A stretch of 64,000 bases of DNA from Helicobacter jaachi (GCF_000763135.2 NZ_JRPR02000002.1:1-64000), one strand, 5' to 3'. Shown: positions 46,327 to 55,956, counted from the stretch's first letter. The notes: generated by a model not told the origin, from the sequence alone. A program made the numbers and translations.

Positions 46327-49300
46327 TTATGCTTCCACCCATTCAAGCTCTTTAAACTCTTCTTTAATACGAGAATGCACTTTAAGATGGCTTACAAAAG
46401 TATAGCCTGAAGTATCATTTTTAATCCTTAAGCGTAGCTCGCGCGAACCTTTGAGGTTTTGGGCGTGGGCTTTAAGCCTATCTAAAATGCCATTTTGAAT
46501 GCAGGATTCATCAATCACCACGCACAAAGGCGTGCAAATATCAACCTCGCTTGGGCGCATATCAAGGGGTAAAATCTTATCCTCGCTCTCTTGCTCTTTC
46601 TTTTTGTAGGAGAGCTTAATGGGCTTTTCTTGTTTGGCGGCTTCTTGTAGGGTAAGAATTTCAAGCAAGCGCACATTAAGGCTCTCCTCTCTCTCCTCTA
46701 TTTTGCATTTAAGCGCGAGTGGCTCCTCAAGGTTTAAGCCCTCTAACACATCAAAATGCTTTTCAAATATCATAAGTTCAATTTTGCCCCCATAGTCTAA
46801 GAAATCAATGCTGCCAAAGGGCTTGCCTGTTTTTTTGCTAATCCTGCGCTTAATGGATAGCACTTTGCCCACAAGCACACAGCTAGAATTAAGCCTTAGA
46901 TTCTCTAATTCAATGCTTTTAGCAATGCCAGAGATGTGCTTAAGCTCCTCTTTAAAATCATCAAGCGGGTGCCCTGATATATAAATCCCCATACATTCAT
47001 ACTCATAATCAAGCAATGTGCGCGTATCATGCTCGCCATTTTGTGTGATAGGCAGATATACATTAATTTCTACTTCCTCTTTATTAAAGAGCGAATCTCC
47101 AATCATTTCGCGTGCTTTATGAACTTCGCGCCCTTTGTCGCAGAGCATATCAATATGCTCTAGCATACTTTTGCGCGAGTAGCCTAGATTATCTAGCCCA
47201 CCGGATTTAATGAGTGGCTCTAGAGAGCGTTTAGTGAGCTTGCTAAAATCCACGCGCAAGATAAAATCCTCTAAGCTTTTATACGCGCCATTTTTTCTCC
47301 TCTCCTCAATGATATTTTCAATAGGCGCTTCGCCCAAGCCCTTAATGGCGCTCAAACCAAAAATAATTTTTTTCACGCCATCAAATTCGCCCACGCCAAA
47401 GTCATTTTCAGACACATTCACATGTGGCGGGACTATTTCAATGCCTAGCGATTTGACTTCATCGATATATTTTGCTACAGATTCTATCTTGTTAGTTTCG
47501 CTTGTGAGCATAGCTGCCATAAACTCATGCTCATAATAAGTTTTTAAATATGCTGTTTGGTAGGTTATCATCGCATACGCGGCGGAGTGGGATTTATTAA
47601 ACCCATAGCCTGCAAACTTTACGATAAGCTCCCACAAATCCTCTGCTTTGGCTCTATCAAATCCCTGCTTTTGCGCGCCATCGGCAAATTCTTTTTTTAA
47701 TCTTATCATCTCATCAAGCTTCTTTTTCCCCATAGCGCGCCGCACCAAATCCGCCCCACCAAGCGAAAATCCACCAATAGTTTGCACAATTTGCATAACC
47801 TGCTCTTGATAGACAATCACCCCATAAGTGGGCTTTAAAATCGGCTCTAACACATCAAAAGCATAGCTAATCTCTGCTAGCCCATGCTTGCGGTTAATAA
47901 AATCATCAAGCATACCAGATTCCATAGGACCGGGGCGATAGAGGGCAAGCATAGCTATAATATCCTCAAATGTCGTTGGCTTAAGCTTTTTACTTAGATT
48001 TTGCATACCTTCAGATTCTATTTGGAATAATCCCAAAGTGCTGCCGCTTTGTATGCTCTCATAAACTTTCATATCCTCCATATCCATTGTGCTAAAGTCA
48101 ATTTGCTTGTTGTAGCGTTTTTCTATAAGCTTAATGCTATCATCAATGACGGTGAGTGTTTTTAAGCCCAAAAAGTCAAATTTGATTAAATCCACAGCCT
48201 CAAGCCACTCCATAGCATACTGCGTGGCTACGCCCTCCATTTCGTTTTTGGTATAAAGAGGCACTTTATGCCATAGCTCCTCTGTAGAATCTATCACAAT
48301 AGCCGCTGCGTGTAGTCCGGGATTGCGCTTTAAGCCTTCAAGTGAGAGGGCATATTCCCATACTTGTTTGGCGAGAGGGTCTTTTTCTACAAATTCTTTG
48401 ATTTTTGGTTCTTTTTCCCATGCACCGGGCTTTGGCTTGCCATCTTTGCCTATTTTTTCAGTGAGTGTGATGCCTAGCTCATTGGGGATAAGTTTGGCAA
48501 ATGTATCAGCATCTTTATAGGGCATATCAAGCACACGCGCCACATCGCGTATCACGCCCTTAGCAAGCAGCGAACCAAAGGTAATGACTTGTGAGACATT
48601 ATATTTGCCATAAGTGCGCGTTACATACTCTATCATCTCTCCGCGCCTGCGCTGGCAGAAGTCCATATCAATATCGGGCATACTCACGCGTTCAGGATTT
48701 AAAAATCGCTCAAAGAGCAAATCATATTTGATGGGGTCAATATTTGTAATTTTAAGTGCATAAGCCACAAGACTGCCCGCAGCAGAGCCGCGCCCTGGAC
48801 CTACTGGAATGCCATTAAGTTTAGCAAAATTCACAAAATCCCACACAATAAGCATATATCCGGGAAATTTCATCGCATTAATCACAGCTATTTCTTGCTC
48901 TAAGCGCTCTTTGTATTTGTCATGAGATTGGCTAGGTATATGTTTAAGCCGCTCTTGCAAGCCCTCTCTACACTTAAAAGCAAAATACACACTATCATCA
49001 ATAGAATCTAGCTCACAGGATAGAATCTGGGGGAGATTTTCTTTTTGCGCATAATTTTTGGTGTTCTTAAAGCTAGGAGGCGTAGCGGGCGTGTTTTTAA
49101 GGATAATTTCACCTGTGTGTTTATTTTTAATCTCAATATTTTTAAGATTAAGGTTAAGCTGGCATTTTTGCGCGATTTCTTGTGTGTTTTCTATGGCTTC
49201 TGGTATGTCAAGGAAGAGTTTGCGCATTTGCTCTGGGGATTTAATGTAAAACTCCTTGACTGAATGTTTTAATCGCTCTTTGTCATTAAGCGTTTTGCCC

Positions 49301-49998
49301 ATACCCACGCACATAGCAATTTCTTGCGCGGCGGCATCTTGCTGCAGTGAATAGTGCGTATCATTAGTGGCAATCACTTTAATATTAAGCTCTTGGCTAA
49401 GCTTTAGAATCTGCTCATCAATAAACATTTGGTCATTAATCCCATGCCGCATAATTTCTAAATAAAAATCATCACCAAAAATATCTTTATACTCTAGTGC
49501 GACCTCTCTAGCCACATCATAGCCCTTTGCACCAAATCTGGCGTTGCGCGGATTATTGATATTAAGCTGCCAATTTATCTCGCCCTGCAAACAAGCAGAA
49601 GAGCATACTAAACCTTCGCTGCGCTCTCTTAAGAGGATTTTATTAATACGCGGATAGTAGTGATAGCCGTGAATATGCGACTGCGAGCTAAGATACATAA
49701 GATTTTTATAACCCACTTCATTTTTGGCATATAAACAAAGGTGGAAGCGCTGCTTTGTGCTTTTATCATCAAGTTTATCGCCATTGTGCAAATACGCCTC
49801 TAAGCCGATTATAGGATTTAATCCTTCCTCTTTCATACTTACATAAAAATCAAGCGCACCAAACATATTGCCATGGTCAGTCATCGCCACAGATGTCATA
49901 CCTAATTCACGAATGCGTTTGGCTAGAAATTTAATCTTATTTGCTCCATCAAGTAAGGAATATTCCGTATGCAAGTGCAGGTGCGTAAAGCTCATCAT
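46327..49998 (-). CDS. dnaE: DNA polymerase III subunit alpha
   Basis: 1223 residues. The N-terminal PHP domain begins FTHLHLHTEYSLLDGANKIK, the catalytic Asp pair is in RVSMPDIDMDFCQRRRGEM near 450, then the palm/fingers GRGSAAGSLVAYAL and LYRPGPMESGMLDDFINRKH, followed by helix-hairpin-helix and OB domains (SCVLVGKVLSIKRRISKKTG near 1075). It is the replicative polymerase acting with DnaX's clamp loader. The short downstream lipoprotein gene may share its transcript. Confidence 0.96.
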   Translation of the reverse strand: MMSFTHLHLHTEYSLLDGANKIKFLAKRIRELGMTSVAMTDHGNMFGALDFYVSMKEEGLNPIIGLEAYLHNGDKLDDKSTKQRFHLCLYAKNEVGYKNLMYLSSQSHIHGYHYYPRINKILLRERSEGLVCSSACLQGEINWQLNINNPRNARFGAKGYDVAREVALEYKDIFGDDFYLEIMRHGINDQMFIDEQILKLSQELNIKVIATNDTHYSLQQDAAAQEIAMCVGMGKTLNDKERLKHSVKEFYIKSPEQMRKLFLDIPEAIENTQEIAQKCQLNLNLKNIEIKNKHTGEIILKNTPATPPSFKNTKNYAQKENLPQILSCELDSIDDSVYFAFKCREGLQERLKHIPSQSHDKYKERLEQEIAVINAMKFPGYMLIVWDFVNFAKLNGIPVGPGRGSAAGSLVAYALKITNIDPIKYDLLFERFLNPERVSMPDIDMDFCQRRRGEMIEYVTRTYGKYNVSQVITFGSLLAKGVIRDVARVLDMPYKDADTFAKLIPNELGITLTEKIGKDGKPKPGAWEKEPKIKEFVEKDPLAKQVWEYALSLEGLKRNPGLHAAAIVIDSTEELWHKVPLYTKNEMEGVATQYAMEWLEAVDLIKFDFLGLKTLTVIDDSIKLIEKRYNKQIDFSTMDMEDMKVYESIQSGSTLGLFQIESEGMQNLSKKLKPTTFEDIIAMLALYRPGPMESGMLDDFINRKHGLAEISYAFDVLEPILKPTYGVIVYQEQVMQIVQTIGGFSLGGADLVRRAMGKKKLDEMIRLKKEFADGAQKQGFDRAKAEDLWELIVKFAGYGFNKSHSAAYAMITYQTAYLKTYYEHEFMAAMLTSETNKIESVAKYIDEVKSLGIEIVPPHVNVSENDFGVGEFDGVKKIIFGLSAIKGLGEAPIENIIEERRKNGAYKSLEDFILRVDFSKLTKRSLEPLIKSGGLDNLGYSRKSMLEHIDMLCDKGREVHKAREMIGDSLFNKEEVEINVYLPITQNGEHDTRTLLDYEYECMGIYISGHPLDDFKEELKHISGIAKSIELENLRLNSSCVLVGKVLSIKRRISKKTGKPFGSIDFLDYGGKIELMIFEKHFDVLEGLNLEEPLALKCKIEEREESLNVRLLEILTLQEAAKQEKPIKLSYKKKEQESEDKILPLDMRPSEVDICTPLCVVIDESCIQNGILDRLKAHAQNLKGSRELRLRIKNDTSGYTFVSHLKVHSRIKEEFKELEWVEA

Positions 49999-50246
49999 AT
50001 ATCCTTTTAAAAATCTATAAAATAATTGGCAGATGTGAGGCGGTATTATAAAATAAACAATGTTAGAAATGCTTAAAATGAGAAAGATTCTATAAATGCT
50101 ATGCTATTGTTTTTTGTAAAAAGTGGTGTGCTACACTGATGGTAAATGTAGCTTTGCTTTCTTTGCGCGCGCGTGTTAAGTGTAGTTTTATGATTTTTTG
50201 CTTACAATAGCGATTTTTTACACAAGCGCGCAAGTGACTTTTATAT
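49999..50246. other. Intergenic region upstream of tRNA-Ser
   Basis: 248 AT-rich bases between dnaE (minus) and tRNA-Ser (plus). Contains a -10-like TACAAT at 50203-50208, about 39 bases before the tRNA, and one AGATTCT word near 50088. No credible protein gene: an antisense ORF that covers the tRNA reads like the familiar false product of tRNA-Ser complements. Confidence 0.6.
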
Positions 50247-50337
50247 GGACAGGTGGGTGAGTTGGCTGAAACCACGTCCCTGCTAAGGACGCATAGCCGC
50301 AAGGTTATCGAGGGTTCGAATCCCTCCCTGTCCGCCA
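50247..50337 (+). tRNA. tRNA-Ser (GCU)
   Basis: 91 bases with a long variable arm. Acceptor GGACAGG pairs with CCTGTCC, then G and encoded CCA. The anticodon loop within GTCCCTGCTAAGGAC gives GCU. The variable arm has ATAGCCGCAAGGTTAT, and the T loop is TTCGAAT. Confidence 0.95.
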
Positions 50338-50380
50338 CTACTGCTTTTTAAATAGCTTTTAGATAATCCCAAGCTTTAAT

Positions 50381-50719
50381 TTATTTAATCAAAAATTCAT
50401 ATCGTAGCTGCTCTATATCGTGCTTTAGGCGTTTATTTTCATCATTAAGCATATCGTATTGGGTTTGTAGGCTTGCTATGTCTTTGCTTAGATAATAAAT
50501 ATTGCTTGTCAAATAAATTTTAGGCATACATAAAAATAACACTAAAAGTAAAATAAGGCTTGCTATCTTTAGCTCCCTTAGCCCTAAGCCTTGATGCGGT
50601 TTGCCAACTGGCGCTTCATCACTCTCTAAGAGCAAATCTTTCTCCCATTGGCTTACGCGCGATTGCGGAATGGGATTTTCTAAGATAATATCATCTAGCT
50701 TCAATGGATTATCTGCCAT
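50381..50719 (-). CDS. FtsL-like small membrane protein (candidate divisome protein)
   Basis: 112 residues. A cytoplasmic N terminus of ~48 residues, one membrane helix (about 50-68, LKIASLILLLVLFLCM), then a leucine-rich coiled coil (YLSKDIASLQTQYDMLNDEN...LKHDIEQLR). This bitopic layout and the position overlapping the end of rsmH by 11 bases match ftsL in the classical dcw order mraZ-rsmH-ftsL. FtsL is poorly conserved in sequence, so the call rests on topology and context. It would link FtsB/FtsQ to the septal synthase at the division site. Confidence 0.55.
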   Translation of the reverse strand: MADNPLKLDDIILENPIPQSRVSQWEKDLLLESDEAPVGKPHQGLGLRELKIASLILLLVLFLCMPKIYLTSNIYYLSKDIASLQTQYDMLNDENKRLKHDIEQLRYEFLIK

Positions 50720-51653
50720 ATTTAGCTCCTAGCTCAAAGATTCTAAGTTTTGCACTGCGAGAGCGTTTATTTTGGGCGATTTCTTGCGGGGTTGGCGTAA
50801 GAGGCTTTTTGGTGAGAATCTGCCCTCTAGCGTGGTTATTGCCACATTCGCATTTATAATTTTCTTTAGGGCAAATGCATGAAGTTGTCCATTGCTTAAA
50901 ATAATGCTTAATAATTCTATCTTCTAGCGAATGAAAGGCTATAATGCCCACTTTGCAGCCCTTAAGTGCGCCTCTATCAAATGCAGATTCTATACTCTCA
51001 AGCAATCCTGCTAGCTCCCTTAGCTCATCATTTACCTCAATGCGCAGTGCTTGAAAGGCAAGAGTTGCAGGGTGCAGTCCGCCTGTGCGTGGGAAATGCT
51101 GCTCGATGAGTGAGCTTAGCTCAAGGCAGCTTTCAAAAGGCTTTTTGCTCCTTTGCTCTACAATAATATGAGCGAGCTTTTTGCTCTGTCTTATTTCCCC
51201 ATAGATTCTAAAAATCTCCTCTAGTCGCGTAGGCGAGTAGGTATTTACCACCTTTTTAGCACTAAGCGCGCTATTTTTATCCATACGCATATCAAGTGTA
51301 TTAGCATGAAAGCTAAAGCCCCTATCACTTTCATCAAGTTGCATAGAGCTAACGCCAATATCAGCAATAATCCCTTTCACTTCTCCTAGCACATCTTGTG
51401 GGATAGTATCAAGCGCGCGTGAAAATGGAGCATGATAGATATGAACGCGCCCATTTATAGAATCTAGGCGCGCTTTTGCCAAAGTAAGGGCGTATTCATC
51501 TCTATCAAAGGCGTGTATGCGCACATTTGGACAGGCTTGCAAAATAGCCAAACTATGCCCGCCATAGCCTAAAGTGCAGTCCATAACCACGCCGCCCTCA
51601 AAGCTAAAATGCTCTTTTATCTCATTGTGCAGGACAGAATAGTGCTTGCTCAT
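50709..51653 (-). CDS. rsmH: 16S rRNA (cytosine1402-N4)-methyltransferase
   Basis: 314 residues. N-terminal HYSVLHNEIKEHF, SAM-binding MDCTLGYGGHSLAIL near 24, ADIGVSSMQLDESDRGFSFH near 97-116 and IIAFHSLEDRIIKHYF near 232, all diagnostic of RsmH (MraW). It methylates C1402 in the ribosomal P site. It follows the PilO-like gene by 26 bases and precedes the FtsL candidate. Confidence 0.96.
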   Translation of the reverse strand: MSKHYSVLHNEIKEHFSFEGGVVMDCTLGYGGHSLAILQACPNVRIHAFDRDEYALTLAKARLDSINGRVHIYHAPFSRALDTIPQDVLGEVKGIIADIGVSSMQLDESDRGFSFHANTLDMRMDKNSALSAKKVVNTYSPTRLEEIFRIYGEIRQSKKLAHIIVEQRSKKPFESCLELSSLIEQHFPRTGGLHPATLAFQALRIEVNDELRELAGLLESIESAFDRGALKGCKVGIIAFHSLEDRIIKHYFKQWTTSCICPKENYKCECGNNHARGQILTKKPLTPTPQEIAQNKRSRSAKLRIFELGAKYGR

Positions 51654-51679
51654 AGATTCTATAAACCCTCTATCAATTG

Positions 51680-52264
51680 CTATGGCTTAAAATTATCAAA
51701 GCGCAGGGCATTATCAAGGATAATTTGATGTTCTTTGTAGATAGATTGCTTAAGGCTTAAAATTATCACAAAGCGCATGTATTTGCTTTTCTCATCAAAT
51801 TCCATTTTGATAGGTAGCTCCACGCGTGCAAAATAGGGCATTGTATTCACCCATACGATAAAATCCTCAATTTTTTGCGTATTTTGCGCATAGCCATTAA
51901 TTTGGTAGCGCGTGCTAAGAATATCCTGCTCCTTAGTGCTATCAAGCTTTTTTATCTCCACTTCTATAAAATAATCCTGCAAGAGCGCTAAAAGCTTATT
52001 TTCATCGCCGATGTTATGCAGATTTGTAAGCAGAGGATAATTTTGTATGGCCACATTTTGGAGCTGGGATAGCACCGCTTGATAATCTTTTTCAATCTGT
52101 GTAAGCGTGGCTTTTGATTTTTTATTCTCTATAGCCTGTTTTTTGTATGCCTCAATTTGTGGCAGCAGCATTTTTGAAATGCAAAAAACGCAAATGGCGG
52201 CAAAAAGTAAAAACCACACAAAATTTTTAATAGCAAAATCTGTGCGAAAGTCGCTATTATTCAT
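51680..52264 (-). CDS. PilO-like inner-membrane protein
   Basis: 194 residues from the ATG at 52264, which has AAGGAGG upstream; an earlier ATG (52288) is less well supported. A short cytoplasmic tail, one membrane helix (about 14-35), a coiled coil (about 36-80, EAYKKQAIENKKSKATLTQI) and then a small alpha/beta domain (ILSTRYQINGYAQNTQKIED; VELPIKMEFDEKSKYMRFVI). This is the architecture of PilO/GspM-type alignment proteins. It overlaps the PilN-like gene by 8 bases. Assignment is by architecture and gene order, not strong sequence identity. Confidence 0.55.
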   Translation of the reverse strand: MNNSDFRTDFAIKNFVWFLLFAAICVFCISKMLLPQIEAYKKQAIENKKSKATLTQIEKDYQAVLSQLQNVAIQNYPLLTNLHNIGDENKLLALLQDYFIEVEIKKLDSTKEQDILSTRYQINGYAQNTQKIEDFIVWVNTMPYFARVELPIKMEFDEKSKYMRFVIILSLKQSIYKEHQIILDNALRFDNFKP

Positions 52265-52805
52265 TTTTGCCCTCCTTTTTATCCACATCTAAGGGCTTTA
52301 GGGCAGGATTTGTCTTGCTTACAGATACAAAGTTAAACCACCCACTAACTAATGGATAAAACTCCACTCTAGTTTGCGTAAATATAGCGCGCAAAGGCGC
52401 TTCAAGCAGGAATTTATACACTTCTTTAGAAGGCGTTAAGCCTCGCATAATGAGCATATTTTCATCAAACTCAATGCTTTTTGCCGTGATTTGCTCTGGG
52501 ATAAGTTTTAAGAGATTTACTAAGCCTTCTTGCAGCATTTTATTGCGTAGCTGTAGCTGCTTGCCAAGCTTTACTTCATAATCTAAGCGCTCAATATAAT
52601 CTCTAATCACAATGCTTTTTAGCTTTAAATCTTGAATCTGCTCTTCTATGCGCATTTGCTCATTCATTTTTGCCACACTCTGCCTCTCTAGCACTTTAGC
52701 AAAGGCAAAAATACACACCACAGCCAAAATGCTATAAAAAATCCAAATTTTTGTATAGCGTTTAAAAATACTTTTGGGTTTAGGGCGTATGAAGCTATAA
52801 GCCAT
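52257..52805 (-). CDS. PilN-like inner-membrane protein
   Basis: 182 residues from the ATG at 52805, preceded by AAGGAG and 1 base after the stop of the PilM-like gene; the longer reading from 52874 is unsupported. A basic N terminus (RPKPKSIFKRYTK), one membrane helix (about 20-38), a coiled coil (about 43-95), then LLKLIPEQITAKSIEFDENM and LIMRGLTPSKEVYKFLLEAP, which closely follows the PilN/GspL-C pattern of a beta strand, a GxxxS turn and a helix. It should pair with the PilO-like protein in the periplasm. Confidence 0.6.
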   Translation of the reverse strand: MAYSFIRPKPKSIFKRYTKIWIFYSILAVVCIFAFAKVLERQSVAKMNEQMRIEEQIQDLKLKSIVIRDYIERLDYEVKLGKQLQLRNKMLQEGLVNLLKLIPEQITAKSIEFDENMLIMRGLTPSKEVYKFLLEAPLRAIFTQTRVEFYPLVSGWFNFVSVSKTNPALKPLDVDKKEGKNE

Positions 52806-52806
52806 C

Positions 52807-53823
52807 TTATTTCTCCTTAAGCTCGGCTTTTGCAAGCTCAATGAGCCTATCTGGTATATTAAGCGGCTGCACATCTATATCTAGCATAAGCGCGTTGCGA
52901 ATATGCTCAATGGCTTGCTCTGTAATGCCATAGGTATCTAAAATGACAATAGATTCTATAAATTGCGCATCATAAATGGGATTGCTATAGTATTCATTAA
53001 TAGAATTTTTTAAAATTTCAGTGGCATTTGAGGCTCTTGCTAAATCTCTTAAACCCTCTAAGCGCGACATTTCAGCCTCTTGCTGCTTTGCAGAATCTAG
53101 CTCTTGAGGCGCAAACTCCTTGCGGATAAGCTCTTCATCTAAATCCTCTAGTTCCCCAATTTCATGCAGCTCATCAATAGAGCCAAGCAGAGAATCTAAA
53201 TCACTCATTTCTTTTAAAGAGCGCACTTCCGGCACAGAAGTGCTATCATCATCATTATGCTCTAACTCTCCGCCCATCATAAAAAATCCGCCAAAATACA
53301 CGCCGCTTTTATTTGCTACAAAAAGCGTAATGCTTGCGCGCTCTTGCAGCACATACAGCCGCACTTTGCTTGTGAGTTTGAGTTTGATAGATTCATACAC
53401 TAGCACAAAGGGTGAGAAGAGATAATCTAAACCTAGTGCGCGGATAAATTTCACACGATTTTCATCAATGGCAAGCTGCTGGATATAAAAAAGCCATTGA
53501 TTTGGCATATCCACAATGTATGAAGTCTTAGCATTAATGCCAAATTTAATAAGCTCGCTCCGTTTGGTGCAGTGCGCTAGCCCTTGATTATAAGTTTTGC
53601 TCATCGCGCTAAGGTAGGTAAAAGGATATTTGCGTTTGTAGTTTTTAATGAGCTTTGCTGCCTCCACAGGCAATTCTTTATCTACAATCTTAAAATCTTT
53701 GCTAAAAGTGCTTTTTACGCGCTTATTTTTCATCACAACGACTTTTAATGAGCAAACTTTCCCATCAAGGTTTATGCCAATTAAAATCGTAGAAAAAAAT
53801 GGACGAAGCAAAAATTTTAGCAC
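52807..53823 (-). CDS. PilM-like (actin-fold) cytoplasmic protein
   Basis: 338 residues from a GTG at 53823 with AAGGA 7 bases upstream; a TTG at 53829 is possible but too close to that site. The opening STILIGINLDGKVCSLKVVV resembles the phosphate-1 strand pair of actin-like PilM/GspL proteins, and LGLDYLFSPFVLVYESIKLK with ASITLFVANKSGVYFGGFFM could be the second core. Residues ~190-260 are acidic (EVRSLKEMSDLDSLLGSIDE), probably a linker. It heads the PilM-N-O-like set. No clear ATP motif was confirmed by eye. Confidence 0.5.
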   Translation of the reverse strand: MLKFLLRPFFSTILIGINLDGKVCSLKVVVMKNKRVKSTFSKDFKIVDKELPVEAAKLIKNYKRKYPFTYLSAMSKTYNQGLAHCTKRSELIKFGINAKTSYIVDMPNQWLFYIQQLAIDENRVKFIRALGLDYLFSPFVLVYESIKLKLTSKVRLYVLQERASITLFVANKSGVYFGGFFMMGGELEHNDDDSTSVPEVRSLKEMSDLDSLLGSIDELHEIGELEDLDEELIRKEFAPQELDSAKQQEAEMSRLEGLRDLARASNATEILKNSINEYYSNPIYDAQFIESIVILDTYGITEQAIEHIRNALMLDIDVQPLNIPDRLIELAKAELKEK

Positions 53824-53907
53824 TAGCAAATCCTTACATTTTATTGATTTTTAGATTCTGTTAATTTTAGCAAAACTTAAATGAAGTTTCCAAAGAGTTA
53901 TAAGCAT

Positions 53908-54552
53908 TTAAAGTTCCTTTTCTAAATATGCCTTTAACAGCGCCTTTGCAGATTCTAAATCCATATCCTCCTCCACTACAAAGCCATCAAGAGCGTAATA
54001 ATCAATACGCGAAAATGGTTTGGGAATGCGAAATTTATCCCAAGATTTAAGCTCCCAATATTTGCTATACACCACGCGCATGGGGATAATGCGCCGCTTT
54101 GTTTTTTTGCTCATCGCCACCACGCCATCGCCTATGCTGTGATAGGGTCCCTTTGGACCATCAGGGGCAATGCCTATGTCATAGCCATTTTCAAGCAGTT
54201 TTAAAGATTCTATTAATACCTTTAATCCTCCCTTTGAAGTTGAGCCGCGTAAGGGTTTTAAGCCAAAAAGTGCGCAAAGATTGACCATAAGTTGCGCATC
54301 AAAATGATGTGAAGCAATGATGTAGTAGCCCTTATTGCGCTCTTTGCTCATTTGTTTTTGTAATTGCTTATAAATAAAGGGCAGCATTAAAAATTCTCCA
54401 TGCCAAAACGCCCCGATAATATTTTCCTTGCCCACATAGGGAGTAATATAAAATCTATGCCTTGTGAGCGCATACAAAATCCACAGCACCACATACATAA
54501 GCAGTGGAGCGACTTTGGCTATGATTTGGCGCTTTGTATCTTTGCTTAGCAT
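53908..54552 (-). CDS. DUF374 lysophospholipid acyltransferase-family protein
   Basis: 214 residues. One N-terminal membrane helix (about 14-30), IIGAFWHGEFLMLPF with the HxE-type site near 50, and IGIAPDGPKGPYHSIGDGVV near 131, the DUF374 hallmark. Related proteins acylate lipid A precursors or lysophospholipids. The acceptor is unknown. It overlaps miaB by 7 bases, as in other Campylobacterota. Confidence 0.85.
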   Translation of the reverse strand: MLSKDTKRQIIAKVAPLLMYVVLWILYALTRHRFYITPYVGKENIIGAFWHGEFLMLPFIYKQLQKQMSKERNKGYYIIASHHFDAQLMVNLCALFGLKPLRGSTSKGGLKVLIESLKLLENGYDIGIAPDGPKGPYHSIGDGVVAMSKKTKRRIIPMRVVYSKYWELKSWDKFRIPKPFSRIDYYALDGFVVEEDMDLESAKALLKAYLEKEL

Positions 54553-55952
54553 ACCACTCCAGCTACAACGCTGCTTTCCCCTTTGTTTGGCTTAGCGGTA
54601 TGGGTTATTGTATTTGCTTTTAGGGCTTGCTCTAGGCTTAGCTCTTGCACAAATTCCCCCATAAGCGCGCCACCCTCATTTTTTGTAATTTTAACTTGCG
54701 CAATTGAGCCAATGGGACATTTTTTGCCTAGTATTTTAATGAGTTTATTATTGCTTGTGCGCCCCTCACTAAAGCAATGCTCCTCATCATCGCGATTATT
54801 TTCGACTAAAATTTCATAACATTTGCCAATTTCTTTTTGCGCCTTTTTGCGTAAGATTTGCTTGTGTAGATTCTGTAATGTCGCTAGGCGCTCTTTTGCT
54901 AGCTTTGGCTCTATAAGCCAGCTTTTATCATATTCATACGCGCTTGTGTGCGGTCGGGGCGAATACACAAAGCTATAGAGCGTATCAAACTCCACTAAAG
55001 AAAGCACTTCTAAAGTATCCTTAAAATCTGCTTGAGATTCTGTAGGAAAGCCCACAATAATATCCGTGCCAATGCCCACATCAGGCAGCAGCGCTTTAAG
55101 CTTTGCAATCCTATCAAGATACCACGCCTTATCATAGCCGCGCTTCATCATTTTTAGCACTCTGCTTGAGCCGCTCTGCAGGGGAATATGTATGCCTTTG
55201 GCAATCACAGGATTTTGCGCAAAAGTATGCAAAAACGCATCGTCCATATGCAGCGGGTGCGGAGAGGTAAAGCGGATTCTATAAAGCCCTTTAATTTCAC
55301 TAAGATTATTTAATAAATCTGCAAAATTAGTCTTAGGGTGCGGGGTAGAAAATCTCACTCCATAGTGATTGACATTCTGCCCTAAGAGCAAAAGCTCTTT
55401 TACTCCAGAATCTACAAGCCTCCTTGCCTCCCTTAAAAGCAAATCTTGTGGGATTGAAATTTCGCGCCCACGCGTAAAAGGCACAATGCAATAGCTGCAT
55501 TTTTTATCACAACCAATAGAAATATTCAAAGTGGCTTTAATGCCCATAGTCTGCGGCGAGGCAAACACATAGGTGCTATCATCATAGTTAATATCCACCT
55601 CCACAGCCTTTGGGCGCTCCAGCACTTGCGTGATTTTAGAGACATTGCGCGCGCCTAACACAAAATCCACACTAGGGGCTTTTTTGATAATCTCCTCGCC
55701 CAAATGGCTAGCTGTGCAGCCGCAAATGCCAATTTTTGCCCCTGCTTTTTTCTCTTTTGCAAATTGTCCAATTTCTGAAAATAGCTTTTTTTCGGGCTTT
55801 TCTCGCACAGAGCAGGTGTTGATTAGGATTAAATCTGCTTCTTTGGCATTATCTGTTAGCGTGTAGTGCTTTTTTTGTGATAATTCTGCAATAATATGCG
55901 CCGAATCGCGCTCATTCATCGCACAACCCATAGTTTGTATGAAAAGTTTCAT
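54546..55952 (-). CDS. miaB: tRNA-2-methylthio-N6-dimethylallyladenosine synthase
   Basis: 468 residues. N-terminal UPF0004 domain (MKLFIQTMGCAMNERDSAHI) with Cys10, Cys ~46 and ~80 (CGCTASHLGEEI), radical-SAM CxxxCxxC in IGCDKKCSYCIVPFTRGREI near 150, LLLGQNVNHYG near 192 and a C-terminal TRAM domain (GKCYEILVENNRDD). It adds a methylthio group to A37 of tRNAs reading UNN codons. First of the minus-strand set miaB-DUF374-pilM-like-pilN-like-pilO-like-rsmH. Confidence 0.95.
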   Translation of the reverse strand: MKLFIQTMGCAMNERDSAHIIAELSQKKHYTLTDNAKEADLILINTCSVREKPEKKLFSEIGQFAKEKKAGAKIGICGCTASHLGEEIIKKAPSVDFVLGARNVSKITQVLERPKAVEVDINYDDSTYVFASPQTMGIKATLNISIGCDKKCSYCIVPFTRGREISIPQDLLLREARRLVDSGVKELLLLGQNVNHYGVRFSTPHPKTNFADLLNNLSEIKGLYRIRFTSPHPLHMDDAFLHTFAQNPVIAKGIHIPLQSGSSRVLKMMKRGYDKAWYLDRIAKLKALLPDVGIGTDIIVGFPTESQADFKDTLEVLSLVEFDTLYSFVYSPRPHTSAYEYDKSWLIEPKLAKERLATLQNLHKQILRKKAQKEIGKCYEILVENNRDDEEHCFSEGRTSNNKLIKILGKKCPIGSIAQVKITKNEGGALMGEFVQELSLEQALKANTITHTAKPNKGESSVVAGVVC

Positions 55953-55956
55953 TTTT

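Noticed and set aside
50099-50338. A 79-residue minus-strand reading frame beginning MADREGFEPS
   Set aside because: It is the antisense of tRNA-Ser; this N-terminal sequence is a well-known false product of tRNA complements, and the rest is spacer.
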